Positions 35,939 to 46,589 are shown, counted from the stretch's first letter. The stretch: DNA of 64,000 bases from Piezodorus guildinii (GCA_023052935.1 CM041297.1:86485021-86549020); one strand, 5' to 3'. Numbers and translations: made by a program. The notes: a model not told the origin generated them from the letters alone.

Positions 35939-38900
35939 CCTCCGTTGGTCGAAGACTCTTTTTCCGCAGGAAAAGAGTATGGTACCAGCTTAGAGCTATG
36001 GAAGAAATTGGCTGCCCTATGTCTCGTATTGCAGTCAACTTCATATATAGATGACGAAACTCTACGTTTTATGATAAAAGGTCCTTTCCTAACTTCATCC
36101 AACTTATCTCTATTCAATCTATTGCCATTCGAAACGTACACTAAATCTCCTTCCTGAAATTCATGTTCCTTCCTCGTTTGATCTACCCGCTTCTTATTTC
36201 TTTCAAAACTTATTCTTGAATTTTCAAATGCTTTCTGACGATCTGCACTCAAATCAGTTTCACGTTTCAATTCTTCAGGAACTATTTCGGATGTCATTCC
36301 ATATAACAGATAAGCGGGTGAAAATTTAGTCGTTCCGTGAGGTGTGTTGTTGTACTCCTTGACACAAGACTCAGCCACAGTGGTCCAAGACACCTCATCA
36401 TCAGTCTCATTTATTCGACAACGGATTCTGTTTACCAATGTTTGATTTAACCGTTCATTCAGTCCATTGGATTGTGGGTTGTCTACTGCTGTATAGAGCA
36501 GATCAATTCTCTTGTTTTGTAGGTATGTTCTGAACTTCCTTGCATTGAACGCCCCATATTGATCAACTAGCAACATTTTTATTTTGTTTCCTTCTGCCAC
36601 TGGGTTGATCAGTTTGATGAAATCAGTAACACTTTGCCCACTGGAAGTACGGATCCAGGCATACCTAGAAAAATGATCTACCAGTAAGTGAAGGTATTTC
36701 TTTGTTGAGTTATTTCTAGCAAAACCACCTATTGTGTCGATGGACATGATATGATAGGGATATTCTGCTGGACCTAACTGAGAAAGGAGTCCGATTGGTC
36801 TTCCCGATCTAGATTTATTTTTAGCACAGATCTCACAAGCTCTACAAAACTGATTTATAAGTTTATCCATGTCTTTAAAATAATAGAAGGGTCTCAATTT
36901 TTCAGCTATTTGGCTGGTGCCAATATGCCCGTAAAATTTGTGAATTTTGTCAATCAAGTTGAGTCCTAATCCCATTGACACATATATTCGTTTCCTATTG
37001 TTTAGCATCTTAAAGCTAATTTTGTCATCTTTAAAAACCTTCTTCGAAGCTGCAATTTCATCTTTAATTGTTTCTTGATCATTTATGATGTCATCGATTT
37101 GAATCATGTTAATCACCTTCAAACAGTCATTTTCATCTTCAAAGCTTTCTAGAACTGGGTTTCTGGATAACGCATCCGCTTCTATATTGTCCTTGCCTTC
37201 TTTATAAATGACTTTGAAGTTGTACTGAGACAGATACAACATCAAATCACCTAACGCCTCATCTGTTCGGGATTTACATTTTAAATTTATAAGCGGTTTA
37301 TGATCCGATGTCACAGTAAAAGCCTTACCAATGAGATAATGTTGCCAATAAACAATTGCTTCTTTTATTGCTAGGCATTCCAAATACATTATCTCTTTCT
37401 TCATTTGACCAGGGGTCAATTTCTTAGAAAAATAACCAACCGGATGTAGGATACCATCTGCTTGTGGCTGCTTCAGAACTGCACCCAGACCCGTACGGCT
37501 TGCATCAACTTCGATAACTATATCTTTTTCATGGTCATAGATTGCTAAGACTGGTGCTGTACATAGATATAACTTTAATTCTTGAAAACACGATTCACAT
37601 TTATCAGACCATATAAATTTTTCGTCTTTCTTCAACAGATTATGTAATGGGGCTAATCTCTCTGTACAATGATCGATGAATTTTCGATAAAAATTAATTT
37701 TCCCCAGAAGTTGACGAACCATTTTTCTTGTCGTAGGACGTTGAAATTCTTTTATTGCAATCAAATTATCATTGATCGGACGAACCTTGCCATATTCTAT
37801 TACGTGGCCTAAGTATTTCACTGAACGCATAGCGAAACCACATTTCACTAGCTTTAATTTAAGCCCTTCTTTCTTAACTGCTTCAAAGACTAAGCCCAAA
37901 TGTTTCAGATGTTCTTTATAAGATTGTGAAAAAATCAAAATGTCATCAATGTAATTTACACAAAAACTACTTAAACTGTGTTTACGTAAAATACCTGCCA
38001 AAATTCGTTGAAAGATAGCTGGTGAATTTTTAAAACCAAACGGTAGGACTTTCCATTGCCAATGGCCTTTTTGCGTTATAAATGCTGTCTTTTTCCGATC
38101 TTTCATTCGAAGAGGTATAGACCAAAAAGCCGAGTTGATATCTAAAGCAGTAAACCAGCTGCAGTCACCGACATTCACTACTAGATCATCGATTCTGGGA
38201 AATGGTTGGGGCTCAGGCACTACTAACTTGTTTAGTTCGCGAAAATCAACACATAGCCGCGTTCTTTTCCCATCTTCTTTCATGAATGCTAATGTTACAG
38301 GTGATGCAAAAGGTGAACTCGATTCTTCAATCAAATCATTCTCTAATAATTTGGAAATCTGTGAGTCTATTTCCTCTTGATCAGGGTAAGAACATCTATA
38401 TGGTTTCCGTGAAATATATCTGTCCTCTTTCAATTTAATGTGAGCTTCGCTATCTCCAACTATACCCACGTCAAACTTATTATTGGCAAAACACCTTTCG
38501 TATTCATTTAACATCTTCATAATGTCATGCTTTTTATTTTCATCCAAATATTCTAAATTGACTTCTAAGGAATTCTTATCATTTCCGAATGATTCATCAT
38601 TTAATATTGATTTATCTTCTCTGGTTACAACTTTCGAAGAATCCTTGTCAATTCTGGCGCTTTTCACTTCGATTATGCTGTCCTTTGTTTTCTGTTTAAT
38701 TCTTAGATTTTCATCTTGTATAAGTTTAAACTTCTTTATAGCATCTAAACCAAGTAATAAATCGTAATTGAAGTTACTATTTTTAACAACATATAGGTTA
38801 AGTGTATCTTCTATTTCCCCTATTTTTAAACGAAGGCTAGCCCGGCTTTTGCAAAAATTCACACCACTGATAGTTTTCAAAATACTTCTATTAGAGAGCA

Positions 38901-39048
38901 ATTTCGATTTCAATAAACGAACAAGCTTTTCATTAACCAATGAACAAGTAGAACCGTTATCATAAACAGCTGTTACTACTTTATTTCTGTCCACTTCTAC
39001 GTTAATCTTGATTAATGTACATGGTGTGAGCTTTTCCGGGCAATTTAG
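35875..39048 (-). CDS. pol: Pol polyprotein: protease, reverse transcriptase, RNase H, integrase
   Basis: About 1,057 residues counted from the -1 slip. The aspartic protease has DNGS at 30-33, where most relatives have DTG or DSG. Reverse transcriptase follows with LCVDFRELN, the catalytic LDINSAF (Asp 303) and YIDD (366-369). RNase H has EVDAS (Asp 515) and TSDHKPL (Asp 582). Integrase has the zinc site H703, H708, C738, C741 and the triad D771, D829, E865 with the canonical 35-residue gap. A GPF motif (989-991) marks a GPY/F domain; no chromodomain follows, so this is not a chromovirus. The last ~21 codons come from the 3' LTR. No stop or frameshift breaks the frame. It is expressed only by ribosomal frameshifting from gag and makes and integrates the cDNA copy. 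Confidence 0.93.
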   Translation of the reverse strand, partial: LNCPEKLTPCTLIKINVEVDRNKVVTAVYDNGSTCSLVNEKLVRLLKSKLLSNRSILKTISGVNFCKSRASLRLKIGEIEDTLNLYVVKNSNFNYDLLLGLDAIKKFKLIQDENLRIKQKTKDSIIEVKSARIDKDSSKVVTREDKSILNDESFGNDKNSLEVNLEYLDENKKHDIMKMLNEYERCFANNKFDVGIVGDSEAHIKLKEDRYISRKPYRCSYPDQEEIDSQISKLLENDLIEESSSPFASPVTLAFMKEDGKRTRLCVDFRELNKLVVPEPQPFPRIDDLVVNVGDCSWFTALDINSAFWSIPLRMKDRKKTAFITQKGHWQWKVLPFGFKNSPAIFQRILAGILRKHSLSSFCVNYIDDILIFSQSYKEHLKHLGLVFEAVKKEGLKLKLVKCGFAMRSVKYLGHVIEYGKVRPINDNLIAIKEFQRPTTRKMVRQLLGKINFYRKFIDHCTERLAPLHNLLKKDEKFIWSDKCESCFQELKLYLCTAPVLAIYDHEKDIVIEVDASRTGLGAVLKQPQADGILHPVGYFSKKLTPGQMKKEIMYLECLAIKEAIVYWQHYLIGKAFTVTSDHKPLINLKCKSRTDEALGDLMLYLSQYNFKVIYKEGKDNIEADALSRNPVLESFEDENDCLKVINMIQIDDIINDQETIKDEIAASKKVFKDDKISFKMLNNRKRIYVSMGLGLNLIDKIHKFYGHIGTSQIAEKLRPFYYFKDMDKLINQFCRACEICAKNKSRSGRPIGLLSQLGPAEYPYHIMSIDTIGGFARNNSTKKYLHLLVDHFSRYAWIRTSSGQSVTDFIKLINPVAEGNKIKMLLVDQYGAFNARKFRTYLQNKRIDLLYTAVDNPQSNGLNERLNQTLVNRIRCRINETDDEVSWTTVAESCVKEYNNTPHGTTKFSPAYLLYGMTSEIVPEELKRETDLSADRQKAFENSRISFERNKKRVDQTRKEHEFQEGDLVYVSNGNRLNRDKLDEVRKGPFIIKRRVSSSIYEVDCNTRHRAANFFHSSKLVPYSFPAEKESSTNGGVNYNHNLVLDSVAIYHSDKV

Positions 39049-40220
39049 TTTTTTGAACTCTCTTCATTTTGAATTTCAATTCCCGAAAGATCAGTTTTGA
39101 AGCCGTCATCCAGTTCCGTCATATTAACTACATTTTTATTTTGATACGGTTTATTTCTGCATACTGACGTTGGATGAAAACGATTTTTAAAACCAAGTTC
39201 CTCGCATATGGTGCATGGTCTTCTCTCCATAGCATTTACTTTTTCCGTTTTTCTTTTCACCATGTCAGTCTTCTTCGTCTCTACATTTTGTTTTTTTTCC
39301 AATATTTTCTTCATCACGTAAGAATCATTAAATTTTTTCATTTCTCTCAAAATATCATTTACTGTCTCTATATTATCCCTATTAAGCCTATCCTGAACAT
39401 CTAGGGGTAAATTATACACTATTTGATATACTCTATACATTTCGGGCATATCTTTGTCAGCTTCCAAAAGCAAACGTTCTTTCTTGAGAACATAATCGAT
39501 CAGCGAACCGAACATATACTTGTAATTGAATGCTGTGCGAATCGCCGTCCAACCCTTTCTGCCATAAACTAATAAAAATGAATTTTTCCAAACTTCCCAA
39601 TCAGCTATTGGTAATTTAATTAAACTTGAACCGTACCATTCTTTTGCATTACCATCCATAAACAACTTTAAAGCTTCTACCTTGGTGGATCCATCAAATA
39701 TCTTAAATCTGATACATTCCTTCTCAAAAGAGGTTATCCAATTTAAAGCTTCTTGCTTTCCATTAAACTTGCTTAAAAGAAATTTGTGTTCTATTTCACT
39801 TAAAGTTACTGCATAAGTAGTTGAAATACGGTCCTCTAATTCCTTAATACGTTTGATCAAAAAAACCTCGTTGGCTGTTTTTGTTTCTCCTAATGCAATA
39901 TCCATAGCACTAGCTTCATCTACATTATATTCTTCTAAATAGTGATCACTAATTCTGAAGTTATCATCTTCATCTAAATATTTATTTTTCAATTCCTGTT
40001 TAAAAGCAATAGCAACTTTTCTATAACCTCCTAATTTAGTGATAGAATTTTTCATACTCACAATTGTTTTACTTGCTAATAGTTCTTTGTGCAAGTCCAA
40101 ATCCTTTAACTGCTCTGGTAAACTGTACCATACAACCTTGTCCACAGACAGAGCAGTTAACTCATACTTTGTTTCTCCTCTCTTGACAATATGGACATGA
40201 AGTTTCTTACTTGAAGCCAT
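39045..40220 (-). CDS. gag: Gag capsid/nucleocapsid protein
   Basis: 391 residues starting at an ATG only 24 bases after the 5' LTR. A capsid-like helical domain (about 145-270) has the retrotransposon-gag pattern FNGKQEALNWITSFEKECI and AKEWYGSSLIKLP. A basic region follows, then one atypical zinc knuckle C336-x2-C339-x9-H349-x4-C354, which is longer than the usual CX2CX4HX4C. The C-terminus is acidic. Gag packages the element RNA into particles in the cytoplasm. The stop codon TAA comes right after the slippery heptamer. Confidence 0.88.
   Translation of the reverse strand: MASSKKLHVHIVKRGETKYELTALSVDKVVWYSLPEQLKDLDLHKELLASKTIVSMKNSITKLGGYRKVAIAFKQELKNKYLDEDDNFRISDHYLEEYNVDEASAMDIALGETKTANEVFLIKRIKELEDRISTTYAVTLSEIEHKFLLSKFNGKQEALNWITSFEKECIRFKIFDGSTKVEALKLFMDGNAKEWYGSSLIKLPIADWEVWKNSFLLVYGRKGWTAIRTAFNYKYMFGSLIDYVLKKERLLLEADKDMPEMYRVYQIVYNLPLDVQDRLNRDNIETVNDILREMKKFNDSYVMKKILEKKQNVETKKTDMVKRKTEKVNAMERRPCTICEELGFKNRFHPTSVCRNKPYQNKNVVNMTELDDGFKTDLSGIEIQNEESSKN
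39048..39054 (-). promoter_or_regulatory. -1 ribosomal frameshift heptamer
   Basis: A AAA AAC in the gag reading frame, directly followed by the gag TAA. A one-base backward slip enters the pol frame, which is open from here. The same heptamer is used by several retroviruses. I see no strong downstream hairpin by eye; a pseudoknot is not excluded. Confidence 0.8.
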
Positions 40221-40229
40221 AGTTGAGTA

Positions 40230-40244
40230 GACTTTTATTCAATT
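40230..40244 (-). other. Primer-binding region, complementary to the element's own LTR
   Basis: Directly after the 5' LTR the sense strand reads AATTGAATAAAAGTC. A tRNA-type primer site would normally begin TGG, complementary to the CCA end of a tRNA. Instead all 15 bases are complementary to a segment inside the LTR (40369-40384, sense GACTTTTTATTCAATT), with one bulged base. This is the arrangement expected for self-priming as in fission-yeast Tf1. Confidence 0.55.
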
Positions 40245-40517
40245 TGTAATTCTTAAAGAAAGTAGACTTTAGACGATTCTAAAATAGTAGTTTATTATTA
40301 ATAACAATAAACAAAAGTAGATACATACAAACAGAATGAACATATAAACAACTTACCTAAAATAGTAGAATTGAATAAAAAGTCCCTTTCTACTCTATCT
40401 AGAAGCTAACAGTCAGAGATCATATGTAACCTACCCAATCTTTAAAAACACATGTGATCACACTTTGTCACTATGATAAATGGCAACACTATCTAAAACT
40501 AAATTATGATTATAATT

Positions 40518-40521
<4 letters not shown>
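40245..40521 (-). repeat. 5' LTR, 277 bp
   Basis: Contains the promoter and transcript start of the element. No TATA box is obvious. A donor-like TTTTAGGTAAGT lies within the transcribed part. The segment at 40369-40384 is the predicted self-primer, which would place the RNA start close to it. Confidence 0.95.

Positions 40522-40569
<48 letters not shown>
40522..40569 (+). repeat. TA microsatellite, right flank of the LTR element
   Basis: Continuation of the tract interrupted by the retrotransposon. Confidence 0.9.
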
Positions 40570-40574
<5 letters not shown>

Positions 40575-41239
40575 TTAACATATTAATTAATATATTAATT
40601 AACCATTAATATATTATTGTAATTGTTAATAATCAGTATTTATATTTTCCCTATTACAAAGGATGCCGCCCTCTACCTTCTTACGTTCGCAGAGAATTTC
40701 GGCTAGGACACCTGCTCAATTACCTGTACCCATACTTCAATCAGCCCACCTACAGGAAGTACTTGGACATTATAAGGCTTCGATACACGGTGAGAAATAG
40801 GGTATGTGTAGGTGAGGTGAAAGTACTCTGACGAGAGTAGAGGGTGGTGAAAAAAACGTGAGAGTAAAAATGTTCGGGTATACACGGGTGAGAGTACGCA
40901 ACAGTACTCCGAAAAATGGTGGATTTGTGTACAGCTGATTATTCAGGAAAGTTGTTGAAAAGGTTGGTTAGCTCTGTCTAGGTTACTAAGTTCTTATGTA
41001 AAGATGAATGTTCAATTGGTGTCATCTTGTTTTAATAATAATAAGAGTAATTTCTAAAAATTTACTTACTAACCAACTACAAACGTAAACAACACAAGTG
41101 ACAAGTGACGGGAACATGCACGCCACCTATGACAGCAACATTGCTTTGTAAAATCACTTTCAATTTTTTATATTTCTATTTCGAATTTTAACGCAAAAAA
41201 AAAAAAAAATGTATGAATCTCATACTATAATACAAAAAA

Positions 41240-41319
<80 letters not shown>

Positions 41320-41879
41320 TTCGAATAAATAATTATTTAATGTAATGAATGAATTTAAATGTAATATCCAAACAGTGAAGATATACGTATTATTAAAAAA
41401 TGGTTTTGGAATCTAGAAACACAATTAAATATATATGATTTTAAATAAACTATTTTTAGTTAAAGTTTGATCAAAATAATATAACAAACGATATTGTTAT
41501 TAATTATCGTAATGGAAAGTAGATGAAAGTGTGATATAGTACATCAACTATCACGATATTTTCTTCCAACAACTTTCCAGAGACTTCAACGATGTGAATA
41601 TCGCCATTTCACCTCAGCTACACATACCCTATTTCTCATCGTGTATCGCCGCCTTAAGTCATCTATATGTCCCTTTATTTGATCTCTGCCGCCTTTCCTC
41701 CATCCCCTCTACTATTCCTTCATATAAGTACTCCCCTCCCCTCCCAAATACTAGAGCCAAGGGATCAAGATGTTGTTAATGTAAAGTTATTATATATTGT
41801 ATTATTAAGAAATTTGTTTCCATTTTTATTATGAATAAAGATACAACAGTTTATATAAAGGTGGTTGCGCTACATTGTC
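40570..41879. other. Mixed stretch without a gene; TA microsatellite at 41239-41316
   Basis: Balanced sequence occurs around 40660-40990 and 41590-41780, without a convincing frame. Both patches contain a related word, CACCTCA...CACATACCCTATTTCTCA and its inverse, so they are probably inverted partial copies of one repeat around the TA tract. Confidence 0.35.
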
Positions 41880-42330
41880 TAGGTACTCCTTAGCATGGAC
41901 ATGGACAAAGTGGACCTTCCTCTCCCCCTACCCTACTTCCTCCCCCTTCCACTATGATCCTGATGAGAGAGAGCCTAGAAGGACTTAGCCCTCAGCTGGC
42001 CGAATATCGAGTTATCCCGGAGGGGACAAATCTTATTAACCATTCTGGCTGCATTAGCGTCGGGAGGCTGCGGTCCAAGTGAGGATCTAACTCAGGTAAC
42101 CCGGACTAATGGTGACCCCCTAGGTAACCCGAACCTCTTCCAAATATAGGCTATAGCTCATCCAATAGCTCTCCTCTCTCCCTAACTAGTCCTGAAGCTC
42201 CTGGCTCTGCAATTAGTGCTCACGGTCAGGTGGTCGTCTTCGATTAGTAGGCCAGAACCCTTCCGCCGTCATCCCCGTAACGAAGGAGGGGTTTGTGGTC
42301 TGAGTCGATGGATAAACTTGAGGAATACGG
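41880..42330. other. GC-richer island
   Basis: About 450 bases of balanced sequence with stops in all frames. It matches no family in the window and could be regulatory or an unrecognised old element. Confidence 0.25.
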
Positions 42331-42492
42331 CAAGAGGTAAAGAGCTGAAAGTTCATTAAGTAAGAATAGGGTATTTCAATATCTCTTACTTATATATGAG
42401 ATATACAGGGTGGCTCATAAACGTCTCGTCATATTGTGAGAGCAGATATTAGAGTCTAGGAGTGGACCAGCTTCTCGATAGTCTGATTCATT

Positions 42493-43368
42493 TTTACTTT
42501 CAGTTACCTATATATAAAATATAAGTAAGGAAAAGTATTGCGAAAATTTTTGAAATACACGTTTTAGGGTCCCCTCAGTCCAAATAACCAAGTCCCGAAA
42601 AAAAGGTCTGTAACTCCAGGGCGAAAACTAAAAGCCTTATGAAAATGAAAATTGATATTTAGGACAACAATACGCCCGAGATGTTACATAAACTTTTTCA
42701 CTAAAATCAGCTGACAGGAAGATCTACTTTATACCATGCATTTTGCACCTTTTTATGATTTCCTCAAAAACGGCTCTAGCAATTTTGATTAGACTCTATT
42801 TATCGATGGAAAATTTGATGCGCTTTAATATGATGTAGATTTCATTCTGATTGATATAGTTTGACAGGGATTAAATGCCGATATTTTTTTATTATTACCG
42901 ATCTTCTTCTAAAGTACCTTTTATTTTGTTGATTTAAAACAATTTGGAACATCATCTTATTAGCATTGGTAAATAACGGATAAATATGGTAGTTGAGCGA
43001 ATTCGATGGACAAATAAGAGAGACAAATGCAAACATTTTTTTTTCTTATGCAATTTTTGTGATTTTGAAAACAAAAATAGCAATATAGATGTATAATATA
43101 CCTTTGGATAGCTAAAGATTTTAGAAAAAATATTACCTAATACACGGGATTGTAAAGGTTAATGGAGAGTGATGAATTGCCGATAAAACTAACGGATTGT
43201 CGTAGATAAAAATATAATAGATTATTTCATAAAACACATGTTTCTATTAAAATTCAAAATAATTAATTCTTTAACAATTTATTTGTATCTTTAGATGTAT
43301 TTGAAAATTCTTAAATTGATTTTAACAACGGAGCTAAGTGAAAGTTGTGTGTTGCGCGCACCCGATTT
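42493..43368 (+). mobile_element. 0.9-kb element, copy 7
   Basis: Starts TACTTTCAGTTACC and ends GGAGCTAAGTGAAAGT with the tail TGTGTGTTGCGCGCACC. The GT microsatellite is almost lost in this copy, while the rest of the body is well kept. Confidence 0.75.
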
Positions 43369-43535
43369 TTTAAAATTAGAATTGTTTCCCGTGCCTCAAA
43401 TAAATACTATTTAAAATGTATTAAAAAAAAATTATAACTACAATTAATATTCAAGGTTTAATATTAATAAAAATTTCCTAACTTAGTTTAGGGAACATAT
43501 TAGGTATGCGTGCATTTAAGATGTTCATTTATTTT

Positions 43536-43935
43536 TACGTTCAGTTACTGATATATTGAGAGGGAAAGTATTCCGATCATAAAAGTTTCGAATAACTGTT
43601 TTCAACGGAAATACACATTTAGGGGTCTCCTGAGTCCTTTTGAATAAGTATTAGGCCGATATTTCAATTTTTGTTCCTCTAATGAACCTTTGAATTTATA
43701 GATTTTATAAAAATTGACCATATTACCTTGTTAGCATTGATGGGAAAATTGGTAAATATATAAGTTAAACGAATTCGATATCCAACTAATGGAGAAAAAA
43801 GAAAACTATTTTGTATCCAAATCTTGTGTTTTTTTACATAATATCTCAATATATATGTATAATATACTGCTGAAAAGCCACAAATATTTCGTTTAGATAA
43901 AATCGGGAGTTATATAGTTCAACGGGGAGAGAATC
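43536..43935 (+). mobile_element. 0.9-kb element, copy 8, internally deleted
   Basis: Begins ACGTTCAGTTACTG and keeps the first 100 bases, then jumps from the CCTGAGTCC block directly to the GGCCGATATTTC block. It fades before the right end. Confidence 0.6.
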
Positions 43936-44000
43936 CATAGATAGGTGATCTGAGGACCACGGTGATTTCCTTTAGAACTGTCTTCCAATTCTGTTAATTG

Positions 44001-44129
44001 TTAAGCGGTTACTTTCCTGCCGATACCTTTAGCTTTTCTATTGGCCATGTATTCTTTCATTTTTCTGCAGAACTCTACCTTACGTTCTTCGGACCATTTC
44101 TTGTTTCTTGGATGCGTGGTGCTTAACTC
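44001..44129 (-). CDS. Candidate terminal exon, unknown basic protein
   Basis: On the - strand a pyrimidine-rich tract and CATTATAG precede 42 codons and a TAA stop. The peptide is basic and hydrophilic, with KKWSEERKVEFCRKMKEYM followed by a GIGRKV end. Its composition is unlike the AT-driven chance frames around it. I do not recognise the family; it could be the last exon of a host gene on the - strand or a transposase remnant. No upstream exon could be identified. Confidence 0.3.
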   Translation of the reverse strand, partial: ELSTTHPRNKKWSEERKVEFCRKMKEYMANRKAKGIGRKVTA

Positions 44130-44269
44130 CTATAATGGAAATGAGGATTTATTTATTTTATTAATTTTTTTTTTTGTATTTCATGGTATCTAAATCTAAC
44201 TCACTGGAGCAAACAATTATTTGATTTCGTTTTGTTATTCTAACGAGGCTTGCCCCAAAATAAATTTAG

Positions 44270-44600
44270 AATGTATTATTATTAGTAAATTTAGAGAGCA
44301 GAAATGACTGATTCCTATCCATCGCTTAAGAAGAGGAAATTACGGAAGTGAATGATCAAGTTAAAATCACGTCAGTTAGAAATATGCATATTAGGGTGAA
44401 TAAGGACGGCCTATCATGCAGAGCCCCAAGGAGACAGTAAGGAGCCCGGACAAGAAAGCTATTAGGGGCGATTGAGGTGGGGGCGAGGGTGAGTGATGCG
44501 CAAGGAGGTCTAACATATGGTGGCGTGCGCAAGGTGAAGGATGGACAGCCGTCACGGCACGTCAGTTAGTGCGCACTATATCCAACGCTAATGTGACGCT
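44270..44600. other. GC-richer island
   Basis: About 330 bases with GGGGGCGAGGG-type patches and CGTCAGTTAG repeated twice. No reading frame is convincing. A possible regulatory module or distant CpG-containing element. Confidence 0.25.
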
Positions 44601-45559
44601 AACTCTTACCATTAGCTCACTCTCAACTTTATCTATGCCTTCCTTAACCTTAATTTCTACAAAGTAGCTCTTCACGCAGGTTATAGCTAAGATTTTTTTT
44701 TTTTTTAAATCAAAGAATAATATTATCAAGAGCAATGGTCGTGAAAAGCCATTGATTATCGACATTAAAATACGCTCTTCACCTTTCATTATTTCCTACA
44801 AATTTATTTGCCTAAAAATTTTGACTAAATGTACCAACATTAATGTAAATTTACGAATAGAAAAAATATATATGACATTTATTTTTCATATATAGGTCAA
44901 TCCATCCGAAATCGTCCAGACCTTGCCGCTCGACATTTCTGATTTTCGTGATTTTTTGATCAGTTATTCTCTATACTTTCTTGAATAAAAAACCATAAAT
45001 AAAAAAATGTCTGGCCAATACTTTGAGTGTTGCAGCCGTTTCAAGTCAGCTTCACAGGCAAAAACATGTGATGGGAAAATCTTTCTTATTCCTGTAATTT
45101 TTTAGATACAAAATCAAAACAAAAATTAACAACAAGATAAGGGAATGATTTGTATTTTTTGTGCCCATGACTAATTACTTAAACAGTGAAGAAACTTGTT
45201 AAAAAAATTATCGAAAATGAATAAAAAAAAACGGAACATTTGGCGAGATAAAATTATATAAAGGAAAAGAGACGCATCTTAGATTATTTTTTCCTGTATA
45301 GCTTTGTTAAAATTTCGATCTTGAGAACATAGTACTTTTTTGTTATGAATTTTCAAAATTGGCAAAAATTCATTCATGTTTACACGGAAATATCTCAAAA
45401 TGGACTAAAAGAAAAATTATGAAACTAATACAGATTACCTATCTATACTATGTGTTTAAATGAGGTAAATTTGGTCATTGAGACTAAGCTGGTTCCGGAG
45501 TTATAAAATTCTCCTAACTGCTAAAATAACGTTTTATTTAAAAAATATTAACTCGTAAT

Positions 45560-46010
45560 TTTTCATATTTAAGAACCAAACAAATTTTAATTTTTCTCTC
45601 TAAATTTTTTTGAAATTCGCCACAAAAATACTAGTCCATTCAACGATGATCCTAACACCTAGACGTTGATATCAGCTGGTTAGTTTTAAAATGGCGGCCG
45701 ATTAAAAGGATTTTATTCAATATCTCAGTTATTTTTTAAGACAGAAAACAAGTTTATTTAGGTTTTTAAACCAAAAAATAATTTCCTAAAAGTGAAAAAA
45801 GAAAAATAAATTGAAATTTTTTATATAAATACGCTCATGACTCAGTTATTTTTGACGATAGAGAGAAGTATGTATAGAGTTTTAAAATCAGTAAAAAGCG
45901 ATAACGCAAAAAAAAAAAAAAAAAAAAAATGAAAAAAATTGAAATTTCACTTGTTAATCTTCCTTTTTTATTGCACTTTACTGACTTTTATACTCTATAC
46001 ATGTTCTGTA
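45560..46010 (-). repeat. Dispersed repeat, inverted partner of the copy near 19.9 kb
   Basis: ACGATGATCCTAACACC and CAGCTGGTTAGTTTTAAAAT match the 19.9-kb copy on the opposite strand. The following ATCTCAGTTATTTTTTAAGA is also shared. A run of about 20 adenines lies near 45908-45930. The flanking 44.6-45.5 kb shows nothing else. Confidence 0.5.
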
Positions 46011-46589
46011 TATCCTATAATAATAGTTTTGGTTTTGGTGGAATTTTTGAATCAAATATAACAGGGAATATTATATAATCAAGGATCACATAATTGATAA
46101 TATAATCCAGGATAACAGGGAAAAACAAATGATCATGGATTTTTCTATCTATAATCTACTGCTAATTTTTTTTTCTTTCTCGAATATATTTAGGTATATA
46201 GTTTCCGAACTATTCAATAATTAAACAACGGTATCTATAAATAATGACATTGTTGGAAATCCAAAATAAATAAATAGAACTTGCAATAGAAAGTCTTAAT
46301 GACAGATAAAACAAAATCGTAGGTGGCCGTAGTAACGAAAGAGCAATATTATTAAAGATATTATTTTTAGCTAGGATATGAAATTACCATCGAAATCAAT
46401 TTGACATTTGTTGGAGAAATTATTTGTAAAAAGATAGCTTACTATATTTATGCTCAAAAACAATTAACTATTTAATTCTTTTTCTGAAAAAATAAAGAAA
46501 GAAGAATATCCAGTCCAATGAGGTCTTCGTTTTTTTTTTTTTAAGGCTTTTAATTTTTATTTTAGTCTAAATTAATTATTTCTGGGTTG

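Larger units (their letters stand above)
35662..40521 (-). mobile_element. Complete Ty3/gypsy LTR retrotransposon (4.86 kb)
   Basis: Both LTRs, gag, pol and all recognisable catalytic residues are present, on the - strand. LTRs begin TGTAAATT and end GAATTACA when read in the sense direction, the usual TG...CA ends. Gag and pol overlap in different frames. No envelope-like frame exists, since pol runs into the 3' LTR. Near-identical LTRs and intact frames suggest a recent insertion that may still be competent. Confidence 0.95.

Noticed and set aside
35938..36160. Envelope gene of the LTR element
   Set aside because: Pol extends into the 3' LTR, leaving no room for an additional frame; the + strand frame here is a shadow.
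38135..39404. Several + strand frames opposite gag and pol
   Set aside because: Shadows of the retrotransposon's long coding frames on the - strand.
42404..42425. ATACAGGGTGGCTCATAAACG as a transposon terminal repeat
   Set aside because: It resembles ends of some arthropod DNA transposons, but no second end or transposase is nearby.
44562..44789. 75-codon frame on the - strand as an upstream exon of the 44.0-kb candidate
   Set aside because: No donor site in phase and the N-terminal half crosses an A/T homopolymer.
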